Positions 16,056 to 27,396 are shown, counted from the first letter of the stretch. The stretch: DNA of 39,817 nucleotides from an uncultured Desulfovibrionaceae bacterium (GCA_944324045.1 CALUUT010000090.1:1-39817), one strand, 5' to 3'. The notes: generated from the letters alone by a model not told the origin. A program made the numbers and translations.

Positions 16056-19000
16056 ATGTCTGAAACGGCCCGACTCCGCACGGCAAAGCTGGCAGCACTC
16101 ATTGTAAGACTTCCGGAAGCCCACCCCAAGGTGTTGAAGGATCTTTCAGGTTGGAATCAAGAACAACTCAATGCAGCCATAAAAGCACTGCAACAAGAAC
16201 AGCTCATCGAAAAAAAAGCGGGGCTTTTCTTTGCTCCAGACCAATACCGACTTGCTCAGGCAGCCGCGCAAAACAGAGGCGGTTTTCTCTTCAAGGAAAA
16301 GGAAGGCTCCTTTTTTGAATTTCTTTCTCTTGAAGAGGATGAAAAACATGAGGCAGCCACGCGTGTGCTGCTGGAACTGCACGGCCGCCTGCGCTCAAGC
16401 GGGCGGGAAGCATCGCCGGCTTTGCTCTTTCATCTCTTTCTGCAAAAACTCACCAAGCTGATTCCAGATGAAAACGACAGTCAGGGAAAACGATTTTTTA
16501 TTGATTTGTGCATTGATATCCAGCCAGGGTTTTATGCAAGGCCAGATGACTTGCAACGCTTCCTGTATTTTTTGCAACAAGCGCGAACCATGGCCCAAAG
16601 TCTAGGAGACCGTCGCAGCGAACTACTACTGCATCTTGCGCTTGGCGCCACAAGCCTGCAATGTCGTTCCCAGGCATACCGTCCTGACATCCGAAAAATC
16701 ATGCAGCAAGGAGCGGACACGGTTCAAAAACTGGGAGACATGGATATCATGTCCCGCGTGGCGCCCTATATGTATTCCTATAATTTCTTTTGCGGCGACT
16801 TTCAGCGAATCCTTGGCAGCGCTTCCTTTTTGCCTGTTGAACAAGCACCGGGCAACGGCGTCAATCGACATATTGAGGGAACAAGGATTCTCTTCCGCAG
16901 TTCCTGCCTCGCAGCCATGGGAAAATTTTCCCAAGCTGTGGAGATGCTGCAGCAATCCACCTCCAGTCCCTTCTTAATGGAATCCGATGATATCAGCCTG
17001 CTTTTGCGCATCCATCTCGCCTTTCTGCTCCTTGCCAGCGGGCGCATGTCCGAGGCTCGTCCATTTATTGAAGAAGCCCGCCGTGCCATTGACAAGGATC
17101 CGTTCGATTTCTGCCATACAGGAGTCGCCGGAGCCGAGGCCTACCTGCATTATTTGCAGGGCAATATACAAGAATCCTACGCCATATATCTGCAGGCGGC
17201 CAGGGAGTCCACCCAAAAGGGCACCGCGTTCTGGCCGCTCTATTTTGCGCCGTGGTTTCTGGAAATGTGCGTCCGATATCGCCGGGAGGGCTTGCCGGCT
17301 CTGCCGGGCAAGGAAATCGACGATGTGCTCTTTTTTCAGACCAAAGGCGTCTCCCGCATGATTCAGGCTGTGGCCATGCGCCTGAGTGCGGAAAACATGC
17401 TGTTTGAAAACAACGGCAACATTGAGGCATGTAAAGATTTATGCCAACAGGCTCTGGCCATAGCCCAAAGCATAAATACGCCGGGGGAGACAGCCAAGCT
17501 GCATTGTCTCATGGCGCGGCTGCTGCTACGCGAAAAAGATCGAAACGAAGCGCGCAAGGAGGCGTTCAAGGCGGCTCACGCGCGGGCACAAACCCAAGAA
17601 GCCATCCCCTGGCCGGATGAACTAAGCGCCTTGGGGGTTATACCGCAAAGCAATGGAACCCTGGACGTCAAAGCAACGGACAACAGGCTCGCACGCTATA
17701 TCAAGGCCATGCTTGCGGTTAATTCCGCAGGCAGCCTAGACGAGGCATATAACAATATTGTTCGCATCTCCACCACGGAACTGGGCATGGACAAAGGTGG
17801 TCTTTTCGCGCTCCGGGCAGGCAATAATGAGTTGCAGCAACTTGCATGGCATCAGGTAAACCCACTGGACCAGCCTCTGCTCAACTTCACTGCCCTGCAA
17901 AAGGCCGTTGCCTCCAGGCCACGCGTTATCCGTATTCAGGATAAGGACAAGCAGGGAAACGCGCGCTTCATCCGGGCTTGTCTCATTCCTTTTTACTGCG
18001 ACGACAACACCGCTTATGTATTATTTCATGAAGTCTGCGGCCCTATAGATGAAACTACGTTCATGGATGAATCCTTTCTTGAAAGCATTGCCGAAACCCT
18101 CTCCGAAGTGCTGGTCAATGTGCGCAGGGTCTGCGCAAAAATCAACGAATACCGCGTTGCAGTAAGCCAGTCCGGAGCCCGTGAAGAAATGTCGGGAATT
18201 ATCTACAGCGGTCCCGAAATGGAAACTGTTCTCCGCCAGGCCCAATCTGTGGCGGAAACCGATGCTCCAGTGCTGATCATGGGGGAATCAGGAGTAGGCA
18301 AGGAATTGGTCGCGCGCTACATCCACCGGCAAAGTAAACGTAGCGGAGCATTTATTGCGGTGAATCTTTCCAGCATTCCAGGTGAACTTTTTGAATCGGA
18401 ACTGTTTGGACATGAAAAAGGAGCTTTTACCGGGGCGCACAGAAGCAAAGTGGGTTTTTTGGAACTCGCCCATCAGGGAACTGTTTTTTTTGATGAAATA
18501 GGCGACGTTTCTCTGCGTTTTCAGGTTAAACTATTGAGGGTTCTTCAGGATAAGCACTTTTCCCGCGTAGGCGGACGCCAGTCCATTAAGTCTGAATTTC
18601 GACTTATCTGCGCCACAAACCGCAACATAAAAGCACTTATTGAATCCGGGGATTTCAGGGAAGATTTTTTTTACCGCATCTGCGTCGTGCCGCTGCTTGT
18701 GCCGCCTTTGCGCAGTAGGCCTGGAGACATTCTGCACCTGACCGAACACTTTCTCAAAGTCTTTGCCCGCCACCACAACCGTTCCATACCAAACCGTCTA
18801 AGTGTGGCTCAGGCGAATATGCTCCTAAACTATTCTTGGCCCGGCAATATCCGCGAGCTGCGTAATATCGTGGAACGGGCAGTCATCCTGCATCACGGAG
18901 GTGAAGTGCATTTTTCCATCCCCACCTCCAAATCCGAAAAAAGGCAACAGCCCGTAACACTTCCAGACATTCCGACCTGGCTGAACCAAACCCGGCCGCT

Positions 19001-19262
19001 CTACCCAACCCATCTTCCCACAAATACGAACACACCGGCCCACCCCCTGCGTTCCGACATGCTCGGACCTGCGGATTTCTTCCAAACACTCCCTTCCCTG
19101 GAAGCCGTCCGCGCATACTATATCCGTTATGTACTGGAAAAAACCAAAGGCATTGTCGACGGGCCGCATGGCGCGGCTGAAATTTTGGGGCTTTCACGCG
19201 CCTCGGCATATAAGGCACTCAAAAAATACAATATCATCGCAAAAAAAATCAGGAGCTCCTAA
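16056..19262 (+). CDS. Sigma-54-dependent activator with large TPR-like and GAF-like N-terminal region
   Basis: This 1068-residue protein is far longer than typical enhancer-binding proteins (about 450-650). Residues 1-70 look like a winged helix. Residues 110-530 are helical and repeat-like, with TPR/MalT-like character (QAVEMLQQ, EARPFIEEARRAI, DLCQQALAIAQS). Residues 545-700 resemble a GAF domain. The AAA+ domain (about 715-945) has Walker A GESGVGKE near 743, the sigma-54 contact loop GAFTGA near 789, Walker B VFFDEIGD, and the sensor segment REDFFYRI. A Pro-rich linker leads to a Fis-type helix-turn-helix (AAEILGLSRASAYKALKKY). The gene is divergent from ubiD and its sigma-54 promoter, so it probably activates that operon. 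A GGGGAG ribosome site precedes the ATG. The ligand is unknown. Confidence 0.92.
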   Translation: MSETARLRTAKLAALIVRLPEAHPKVLKDLSGWNQEQLNAAIKALQQEQLIEKKAGLFFAPDQYRLAQAAAQNRGGFLFKEKEGSFFEFLSLEEDEKHEAATRVLLELHGRLRSSGREASPALLFHLFLQKLTKLIPDENDSQGKRFFIDLCIDIQPGFYARPDDLQRFLYFLQQARTMAQSLGDRRSELLLHLALGATSLQCRSQAYRPDIRKIMQQGADTVQKLGDMDIMSRVAPYMYSYNFFCGDFQRILGSASFLPVEQAPGNGVNRHIEGTRILFRSSCLAAMGKFSQAVEMLQQSTSSPFLMESDDISLLLRIHLAFLLLASGRMSEARPFIEEARRAIDKDPFDFCHTGVAGAEAYLHYLQGNIQESYAIYLQAARESTQKGTAFWPLYFAPWFLEMCVRYRREGLPALPGKEIDDVLFFQTKGVSRMIQAVAMRLSAENMLFENNGNIEACKDLCQQALAIAQSINTPGETAKLHCLMARLLLREKDRNEARKEAFKAAHARAQTQEAIPWPDELSALGVIPQSNGTLDVKATDNRLARYIKAMLAVNSAGSLDEAYNNIVRISTTELGMDKGGLFALRAGNNELQQLAWHQVNPLDQPLLNFTALQKAVASRPRVIRIQDKDKQGNARFIRACLIPFYCDDNTAYVLFHEVCGPIDETTFMDESFLESIAETLSEVLVNVRRVCAKINEYRVAVSQSGAREEMSGIIYSGPEMETVLRQAQSVAETDAPVLIMGESGVGKELVARYIHRQSKRSGAFIAVNLSSIPGELFESELFGHEKGAFTGAHRSKVGFLELAHQGTVFFDEIGDVSLRFQVKLLRVLQDKHFSRVGGRQSIKSEFRLICATNRNIKALIESGDFREDFFYRICVVPLLVPPLRSRPGDILHLTEHFLKVFARHHNRSIPNRLSVAQANMLLNYSWPGNIRELRNIVERAVILHHGGEVHFSIPTSKSEKRQQPVTLPDIPTWLNQTRPLYPTHLPTNTNTPAHPLRSDMLGPADFFQTLPSLEAVRAYYIRYVLEKTKGIVDGPHGAAEILGLSRASAYKALKKYNIIAKKIRSS

Positions 19263-19349
19263 CCTCGCATTTCCAACGGCCAAGGTATGAAACATGCCCT
19301 TCCGGCGCAAATAACTCCCTTTTTTATGCAACTAGTGAAGAAAACGTCC

Positions 19350-19994
19350 GCCCGCGCATCCGCACCCTCCATCGAAGCCGCGCCGCCGGGACTCAAGGCC
19401 GCCAGTGTAATCGCGGGGGCCACGCCGTTATTGATGGTTATCTCCAACGGCTTGCCCTGACGTTCCGCACGTTCGTAATAGTCCCGTAAATGGCGTCCTT
19501 TATCCATCAACATAGTCAGTCGTCCCGGCCCAGCCACCATAATCCGATTGGAGGGACGCGTTGCGTACCCCGGTATCCGGGTCTTGAGCGATAACCACTC
19601 TGTTTGACAGATATGGGCCGCCGTCTTCCAGGGCCAAAATGGAAGCAGGCAACGCCGTCATGTCAACCGGATTAAGACGGATTTCCTGGGCCGGAACTTT
19701 TGCGCGACTACAGGCTCAATTTCAGGATTTCCAGGCAGCCATGGATTCAGCGATATAAAACGGCAGTTGCCGCGCGCTTTTGCCGGATATGACGCCCAGA
19801 TTTTCGCGCGACCACATAAGCCCAGTCAAAACCGGAACATCAAACCCTTTGGGGCGTTCGAAAAGAAGCGCCTCTTTTCCTTCCATCTTCTTGGCTGTCC
19901 CGGCAAGTTCATATTCAAGAGCCGCTTTGCTTTTCACTTTTGCCAATCGGCCTTCAGCCTCAAGAATTCGTATGCACGCCTGCAAATCACGCAT
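19350..19994 (-). pseudogene. Truncated, frameshifted second ubiD copy
   Basis: The minus strand carries clear similarity to the intact ubiD at 14432-15793, beginning MRDLQACIRILEAEGRLAKV at 19994. The homologous segments fall in different frames: MRDLQ...AAWKS, then GNPEIEPVVAQ, then AQEIRLNPVDMTALPASILALEDGG...TGVRNAS, then MVAGPGRLTMLMDKGRHLRDYYER. At least three frameshifts are needed to join them. Similarity stops around the residue matching 213 of 453, so the C-terminal half with the catalytic acidic region is missing. The gene is convergent with the regulator. A GG-N10-GC pair at 20064-20077 sits where a decayed -24/-12 promoter could be. Confidence 0.9.
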
Positions 19995-20913
19995 GGGCTT
20001 TCTCTTTTTTTCGCTTCATGCATTGGGCAATGCCGTCGGTTTATACCGCGTCCGCGGCAAACAGCTTGCATGATTCCTTCGTTTTTTTAAAGAAAAAAAT
20101 ACAAAATGATAAATAAAAAAGTCAATTTTATGCACTACAGCAAACAGTAAAAAATCATATGGCAATGCAGCATGTTTGGCGACATATGAAGCGTATATTT
20201 TGCAACAGGCTGTTTTGCTATTGGCAAAACGAACAAAAATGATTAAAAGATGCTCATGCATATGGGAAAAGTAAAATATACAAAAGAGTTCTTCAAAAAC
20301 AAATCAATTTATCATGAGTTGCGTTGCATGTTTTCATATAAACTTGTGGAGACAGCGGCGTGCAGGTAAAGCATGACTGATTTCAACCGCGAAAATCGAC
20401 ATCCGCCTTACCTTGGACTATTCCGCCCAGAATAACGTATGAAAAAACGGCAAATTCGCTCAGATTCATCGTATGCAGACAAAGCAGGTATATGCCCTTA
20501 TTGAAATCCGTCTCCTAGGCGCACGGCAAACATGCCATATTTCTTTGCTGACCAGAACGACCGGTTCGCCGACACTGTCCGCGCAAACGCGCTTTGCAAT
20601 GCGGGAGCCCAATTTTCATGAACGGCCGCGTTCGCTTTTGGACAATATTATGATCAACCATTTCCGGCGCGCTCCTGAACTATGAAGATACGCGTCCGCA
20701 TGCCTTAAGTAAAAACGGCTTAAAAGATTGCCAAAGGCATCGGCAAACAGCCCGCCTTCCGCAACCAACCCCGTCCGCAAGCATTCAAGCCGAAACAGCG
20801 CCGCATACGGCTGTCATATTTTTTTAAGAATAGCCAAAGACAGTCATAAACTGAAAAACCATTCTCCGTTATCCGAAAGCAATGGAGATCACCTTTACAC
20901 AGCAGCAGTAAAA
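19995..20913. other. Long spacer without an intact gene
   Basis: About 920 bases lie between the ubiD relic and the MFS gene. The first 300 are AT-rich and contain a small hairpin (GTTTTGC/GCAAAAC, about 20210-20228). Bases 20470-20690 are more GC-rich with codon-like composition on both strands, but every frame is short and no ribosome site or family motif is visible. It may be a gene in decay. The last part leads into the MFS frame, which is open from 20728 without similarity before 20914. Confidence 0.5.
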
Positions 20914-22332
20914 ATGAAAAAAACGGCAACTAAATCAGGGATGGGACGAGAGCTTACGGCAATCATTATCGGCGCATTGATGCCGACAGTGGACACAACG
21001 ATTGTTTCTATCGGCATTGCTTCGCTGATGAAGACATTCAATGTAAGCGAAGCCGCGATTCAGTGGGTTTCCACCGCATACCTGCTGGCGCTTGCCGTAG
21101 CCATCCCGGCTACGGGTTGGGCCGAGGAGCGTTTTGGCGGGCGGCGTTGCTGGATAACCGGTCTTGCGCTTTTTCTTGTTGGTTCCATCTTGTGCGCGGC
21201 ATCACCGGGACTGGCGTCGCTCGTGGCCTGTCGTGTATTGCAAGGGTTCGGCGCAGGCGCGCTTCTTACGTTGCTGACCTCGCTGCCCGTTGAGATTGCA
21301 CGCAACAGGGGCATCACTGCCGTAGGCGGCATCATGTCCACGGTCATGCTTCCGCTTTCGCTCGGCCCGATTCTGGGCTCAGTGCTGGGCGGCATCGTGC
21401 TTTCCGTCGCAAGTTGGCACTGGCTCTTTTTAATCAACATTCCCGTGGGCCTTCTCGCAATCATCTTCTCAATACGCTGGCTTGGGGCTGACGCCGACGG
21501 CTTGCGTGGACAAAATCGCCGGCGTTTTGATTTCCTGGGGTTCATTCTCATCGCCGCCGCCATATCGGCGCTTTTGCTTGGCCTTACTGCCGTCTCCCAA
21601 GGGGAAAGCCTCAAGCAACTTGATGTATGCGCGCCCATAATTCTGGGAATACTGCTGCTTGCCGCATTCATAGCGCTGCCTTCCACACGCGACCCTGAGC
21701 GGACTATCGTCGATATCAGTTTATTTAAATACCGCGCGGTCGCCGTTGCGGCCATTGCCATGTTTTTTGCCGGCGGCACGCTATACGCGGCGCAATTCTT
21801 GTTTCCTCTGTTCTGGCAAAGCACGCTTGACACAAGCGCGCTTGATGCCGCCTTGATGCTGTTGCCGCAGGGCATCGGCGCATTGCTCACCCGTACCGCC
21901 GCAGGACGCCTGACCGATGCGCACGGCGGACGCGTAGTGGCGACAGGCGGATTTTTAGCCTGCGTCATCACTACTGCGCCCTTTCTGTTTTTAAAAAACC
22001 AATCGGGCTCGATTCTTCTGTATATTCTCCTTTTTGTACGCGGACTTGCAATCGGCATGCTTATCGTGCCCATCACCACGTCAGCTTTCCGCGGCCTGTC
22101 CGGCAACGCCGTATCGCGCGCCACGGTCATTATTCGAGCCTTTCAACAGATAGGCGGTTCATTCGGCACTGCAATAATTGCCGCCGCCATATCTTCAGCG
22201 CCGCAGAGCGCATCACAGATACTTGCCGAAAACCCTGGCTTCATGACGGCATTCATTGTCCTGGTAATGATCTCGGCAGCGGGCGCCGCCGCTTCACTGG
22301 CGTTTCCCCATAAAGAAAAATTAAAAAACTAA
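20914..22332 (+). CDS. MFS transporter, DHA2 (EmrB/QacA-like) drug:H+ antiporter
   Basis: This 472-residue protein consists almost entirely of hydrophobic helices, as expected for a 14-helix DHA2 exporter. The first helix carries the family pattern LMPTVDTTIVSIGIASL. The loop GWAEERFGGRRCW is motif A, and PLSLGPILGSVLGGIV matches the antiporter motif C. The partner membrane-fusion protein (EmrA type) is not adjacent. The start at 20914 (MKKTATKSGMGRELTAI) is chosen because the frame before it lacks family features; no strong ribosome site is visible, so an alternative start at MGREL (20941) is possible. Long gene-poor spacers on both sides make it an isolated gene, perhaps acquired. The substrate cannot be predicted. 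Confidence 0.88.
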   Translation: MKKTATKSGMGRELTAIIIGALMPTVDTTIVSIGIASLMKTFNVSEAAIQWVSTAYLLALAVAIPATGWAEERFGGRRCWITGLALFLVGSILCAASPGLASLVACRVLQGFGAGALLTLLTSLPVEIARNRGITAVGGIMSTVMLPLSLGPILGSVLGGIVLSVASWHWLFLINIPVGLLAIIFSIRWLGADADGLRGQNRRRFDFLGFILIAAAISALLLGLTAVSQGESLKQLDVCAPIILGILLLAAFIALPSTRDPERTIVDISLFKYRAVAVAAIAMFFAGGTLYAAQFLFPLFWQSTLDTSALDAALMLLPQGIGALLTRTAAGRLTDAHGGRVVATGGFLACVITTAPFLFLKNQSGSILLYILLFVRGLAIGMLIVPITTSAFRGLSGNAVSRATVIIRAFQQIGGSFGTAIIAAAISSAPQSASQILAENPGFMTAFIVLVMISAAGAAASLAFPHKEKLKN

Positions 22333-23936
<1,604 letters not shown>

Positions 23937-23937
23937 C

Positions 23938-24828
23938 GTGACTCCAAAACGCATATTTCTTTTTTTAACGGTAGCCCTGTTTATTTTTTTGGGGCTGTAT
24001 ACTTGGAACCGGAAAACAGACCACCTTGATTCCGCCGCAAACGCCACTGGTCTTGAAGCGACAGGACTGGTGCTTAAGCCCTATCACTGGATAGTGTCGG
24101 AAATAAAGGGAATCTGGGAGAATTATCTCGACCTTGTCGATATACGGGCTGAAAACGACGCCTTGCGCGTCGAGCTGCATGAAAAACAGGAATTAGTCAG
24201 TCGCCTGGCCGAAGACCGGGAAGAACTCTTGCGCCTGCGCAAACTTTTCCAGTTTTCCGAACGCCTGGAATGGAATAAAGTAGGGGCGCAGGTCATAGGG
24301 CGGCGCATGGGTCCGCTTGCGGTTCTTGAGAGCGTGATGATCGATAAAGGCGTTGCCAACGGAGCTCTTCCAGGCACGCCGGTCGTCACATACCGCGGAG
24401 TCGCGGGTAAAGTCCTGCGCGCCGGCGCGCGTTCGTCTACGGTTATGCTCCTCACCAATCCAGGGTTCAAAGTCGCTGTCGTCTCCCAGAGACGGCGGGT
24501 TCCGGCTGTTCTTTCAGGCGGCGGCCCCGGCGCCCCGCTTGAGGTAAAATACATCCCCGCGCATGCGGAACTTTTGCCGGGAGAAATGCTCGTCACTTCC
24601 GGCGTGGACGGCGGATTCCCCAAAGGCGTGCCTGTCGCCATAGTAACATCCGTAAATCCGCCGGCCGGCAATCCTTTTTTGGCTGTAACCGCCGCGCCCC
24701 TGGCTGAAATTGACCGCATGGAAGAAGTCCTCCTGCTTCAACGACCGCCTCACAGCGTCGGCCGGCCGGAAAAGCCCTCGCCGCTTGAAGAAGTCGAGAC
24801 CGCCGCAAATATGCTTGGAGCGGAATGA
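23938..24828 (+). CDS. mreC: Rod-shape-determining protein MreC
   Basis: MreC links MreB filaments to periplasmic wall enzymes and activates PBP2. The 296-residue protein has one N-terminal membrane segment (about 6-20, IFLFLTVALFIFLGLY), a coiled coil (about 65-100, LHEKQELVSRLAEDREELLRLRK) and the beta-rich periplasmic domain with GRRMGPL, YRGVAGKV and GEMLVTSGVDGGFPKGVPV. It starts with GTG one base after the mreB stop. No closer ribosome site is visible, which suggests translational coupling. Confidence 0.94.
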   Translation: MTPKRIFLFLTVALFIFLGLYTWNRKTDHLDSAANATGLEATGLVLKPYHWIVSEIKGIWENYLDLVDIRAENDALRVELHEKQELVSRLAEDREELLRLRKLFQFSERLEWNKVGAQVIGRRMGPLAVLESVMIDKGVANGALPGTPVVTYRGVAGKVLRAGARSSTVMLLTNPGFKVAVVSQRRRVPAVLSGGGPGAPLEVKYIPAHAELLPGEMLVTSGVDGGFPKGVPVAIVTSVNPPAGNPFLAVTAAPLAEIDRMEEVLLLQRPPHSVGRPEKPSPLEEVETAANMLGAE

Positions 24829-25010
24829 CGCACTCGCGTGACGTGACGCGCGCATAAATACCGACTGAATGGCTGCCATCTTGCAAAATACGCCTTCCAG
24901 GGCTGTCTTTGCAGACGTGAAAGCGGCGCATGGCTTCCCATGCGGTCATTCAACGAGGCATTCATGGTACACGCCTATTCCGGCCGGACGCCGAACTGGA
25001 ACAAAAAATA

Positions 25011-25475
25011 ATGCGCATCCGCAATATTATCTGGTGGACAGCCTTTTTTATTCTCGCCATTTTGGGCCAGATGCTGCTGCCCGGAATCGATCTGATGGTT
25101 GTGGGACTTATTATCGCCATGCAGGAACGAAACCCTCTGCAAATAATATGGGTGCTCATACTCTGCATGCTGCTTCAGGAAGGCCAGGGAACCATGGATT
25201 TCGGCGCATCATTTTGCTGGTATGGTTTGACCATGTTTATCTATTATATAGGCCGGGCGATTTTTGAAACGGAAAATATTTTTTTCATTCTTTTGGTTTG
25301 CGCAAGCCTTGGGGCGCTCCACTTTGGACTCATGTATATTTTTTCAGGGCTTCAGGGGGTGTCCGTGCCTTTTAAACGTCTTGCTCTTGAAAGCGTGGGC
25401 GAGATGCTGATTGTGCCCATACTGTGGCTTGCGCTGCACAGGCTCAGAGGGGGAGTCGCGCGTCATGCGGATTGA
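25011..25475 (+). CDS. mreD: Rod-shape-determining protein MreD
   Basis: This small inner-membrane protein of the elongasome has about 154 residues and five hydrophobic segments (IIWWTAFFILAILGQMLLPG, LMVVGLIIAM, IIWVLILCMLLQEG, IFFILLVCASLGALHFGLMYIF, LIVPILWLALH). MreD sequences diverge greatly, so the call relies on size, topology and position between mreC and mrdA. The ATG at 25011 gives the expected N-terminus; an in-frame ATG at 24930 would add 27 polar residues. A 182-base gap to mreC is unusually large for this operon. Its end overlaps mrdA by 11 bases. Confidence 0.88.
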   Translation: MRIRNIIWWTAFFILAILGQMLLPGIDLMVVGLIIAMQERNPLQIIWVLILCMLLQEGQGTMDFGASFCWYGLTMFIYYIGRAIFETENIFFILLVCASLGALHFGLMYIFSGLQGVSVPFKRLALESVGEMLIVPILWLALHRLRGGVARHAD

Positions 25476-27396
25476 GATAGAACCGGATGGGTACCAGCCG
25501 CCTAAGCATGGACTTATTCTATTGCAATGTCTGACTGCCGCCTTGTTTTTTCTTTTCGTCACGCGCTTTTGGTATCTTCAGATACTTCAGGGGGAAAATT
25601 TCGCCCGCATGGCTTCGGAAAACCGCTTGCGCAAAGAGCTTATCTATGCGCCTCGCGGCATTATCACCGACAGAAACGGCGTGCTTCTCGCAGAAAACCG
25701 CCCGGAATTCGGCCTGGGGCTCATTCGCGAGGAATGCCGGGACATTAACGCCACCCTAGCGCAGGTCAGTCTCTGGACCGACATCCCGCTCGCCCGACTT
25801 AAAGCAAAATATCAACATGACCGGGCCAAAGTAAAACAGTTTGAACCCATTATTCTGGCTTCAGACATACCTTTTGAAGAACTTGCCGTGGTCGAGGCGA
25901 ACCTCTACCAGTGGCCGGGCCTGTCCATCATTACCAGAACACGCCGCAACTATCCTTACGGAAAAGACTTTGCGCATGTACTGGGCTATGTCAGCGAAGC
26001 CAATGAAAGCGAGCTTGAAAAAGATAAAAACCTTTCGCTCGGCGATATTGTGGGCAAAGCCGGACTTGAACTCATTTTGGAGCAAAACCTGCGCGGCAAA
26101 AAGGGGCTGATGCAGGTTGAGGTTGACTCAAGAGGCCGTGAATTGCAGCGCAGACAGGCCAAAGCTCCTCAAAACGGCGACGCCGTGACCCTGTCCATTG
26201 ATTACAAATTGCAGGAGGCCGCCATCAGCGCATTGGGCGACAATGCCGGATGCGTAGTCGTCATGGAGCCGGACACAGGAAAAATTCTGGCGCTGGCTAC
26301 CCTTCCGGCCTATGACAACAACACCTTTGCCGGCGGTCTGTCTGTCAAGGAATGGGACCAGTTGCGCACCAATCCACGTTTTCCCATGCAAAACAGGGTC
26401 ATCCAAAGCACCTATCCCCCCGGTTCCGTATGGAAAATTCTCATGGCCGGTCTGTTGCTCCAGGAAGGCGTAAACCCCAAGGAGACCGTATTTTGTCCCG
26501 GAGCAATCAAGTATGGAAACCAGACATTTCGCTGCTGGCGGCGAGGCGGACACGGAAGCGTCAACATGACGCGCGCGCTCGTAGAGTCCTGCGACGTATA
26601 TTTTTATCAAATGGGCGAGCGTATGGGCATAGACCGCATTGAAAAATACGCCCTGGCCTGTGGTTTCGGGCAGCAAACAGGCATTGATCTGCCCCATGAA
26701 CGCTCCGGCCTTGTTCCAAGCAAGGAATGGAAACGCTCACGCCGCAAACAACCCTGGCTTAACGGCGAAACGCTCAATGTGTCCATCGGTCAGGGATTTA
26801 CTCTTGTCACTCCTGTGCAGGTCGCACGTTTCATCTCCGGCATTCTCAATGGCGGACGGCTGCTTAAGCCCAATCTTTTCCTGGATGAAGAACCCACTCT
26901 CCAGGGATGGTTGCCCATTACGCTCAAACAGCGTTTGTTCTTAAGCGAAGCCATGCGCCTGACCGTGGCCGGCGACGGCGCAACCGCGCGGGTTCTAAAC
27001 AGAAGCGACGCCATTGTCGGCGGCAAGACAGGCACGGCGCAAGTGGTGCGCATTGTGGGCGACGTGCGTTTAAAGGCCCATCAGATGGCGTATGAGCATC
27101 GCGACCATGCCTGGATGGCCTCATGGGCGATTCAGGGCGACAAGAAATACGTCATCGTGGTTATGGTCGAACATGGCGGCGGCGGAAGCAGCGTAGCCGG
27201 TCCGGTGGTCAAAAAGCTTTATGAACACATCTTCGGACCGGACAACGGTCCTTCTGCGGAATTGGCCGATTCCGATGCAGCCCGGCAAATACTCCATGAT
27301 ATCATTCTGGAATCCGAAAAAAAACAGCCGATGCCGCCAGTCCCGGCTTTAAAAAAACAAACCGGAAAAAACAACAACGAGCCGGCCCATGGGTAA
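25465..27396 (+). CDS. mrdA: Penicillin-binding protein 2 (elongation transpeptidase)
   Basis: PBP2 is the class B transpeptidase that cross-links peptidoglycan during rod elongation with RodA. The 643-residue protein has one N-terminal membrane helix (about 15-35), the pedestal motif APRGIITDRNG, and the catalytic motifs SVWK (S321, K324), SCD (S375-D377) and KTG (521-523). The second motif has Asp where many penicillin-binding proteins have Asn; this is normal for the PBP2 branch. The start at 25465 overlaps the mreD end and has GGGGAG upstream. The frame upstream belongs to mreD DNA. The stop overlaps rodA by eight bases. Confidence 0.96.
   Translation: MRIEIEPDGYQPPKHGLILLQCLTAALFFLFVTRFWYLQILQGENFARMASENRLRKELIYAPRGIITDRNGVLLAENRPEFGLGLIREECRDINATLAQVSLWTDIPLARLKAKYQHDRAKVKQFEPIILASDIPFEELAVVEANLYQWPGLSIITRTRRNYPYGKDFAHVLGYVSEANESELEKDKNLSLGDIVGKAGLELILEQNLRGKKGLMQVEVDSRGRELQRRQAKAPQNGDAVTLSIDYKLQEAAISALGDNAGCVVVMEPDTGKILALATLPAYDNNTFAGGLSVKEWDQLRTNPRFPMQNRVIQSTYPPGSVWKILMAGLLLQEGVNPKETVFCPGAIKYGNQTFRCWRRGGHGSVNMTRALVESCDVYFYQMGERMGIDRIEKYALACGFGQQTGIDLPHERSGLVPSKEWKRSRRKQPWLNGETLNVSIGQGFTLVTPVQVARFISGILNGGRLLKPNLFLDEEPTLQGWLPITLKQRLFLSEAMRLTVAGDGATARVLNRSDAIVGGKTGTAQVVRIVGDVRLKAHQMAYEHRDHAWMASWAIQGDKKYVIVVMVEHGGGGSSVAGPVVKKLYEHIFGPDNGPSAELADSDAARQILHDIILESEKKQPMPPVPALKKQTGKNNNEPAHG

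Noticed and set aside
21060-22130. A 356-residue minus-strand open frame opposite the MFS gene
   Set aside because: The plus strand encodes clear MFS motifs and membrane helices; the minus product is Arg/Ser/Pro-rich low-quality sequence.
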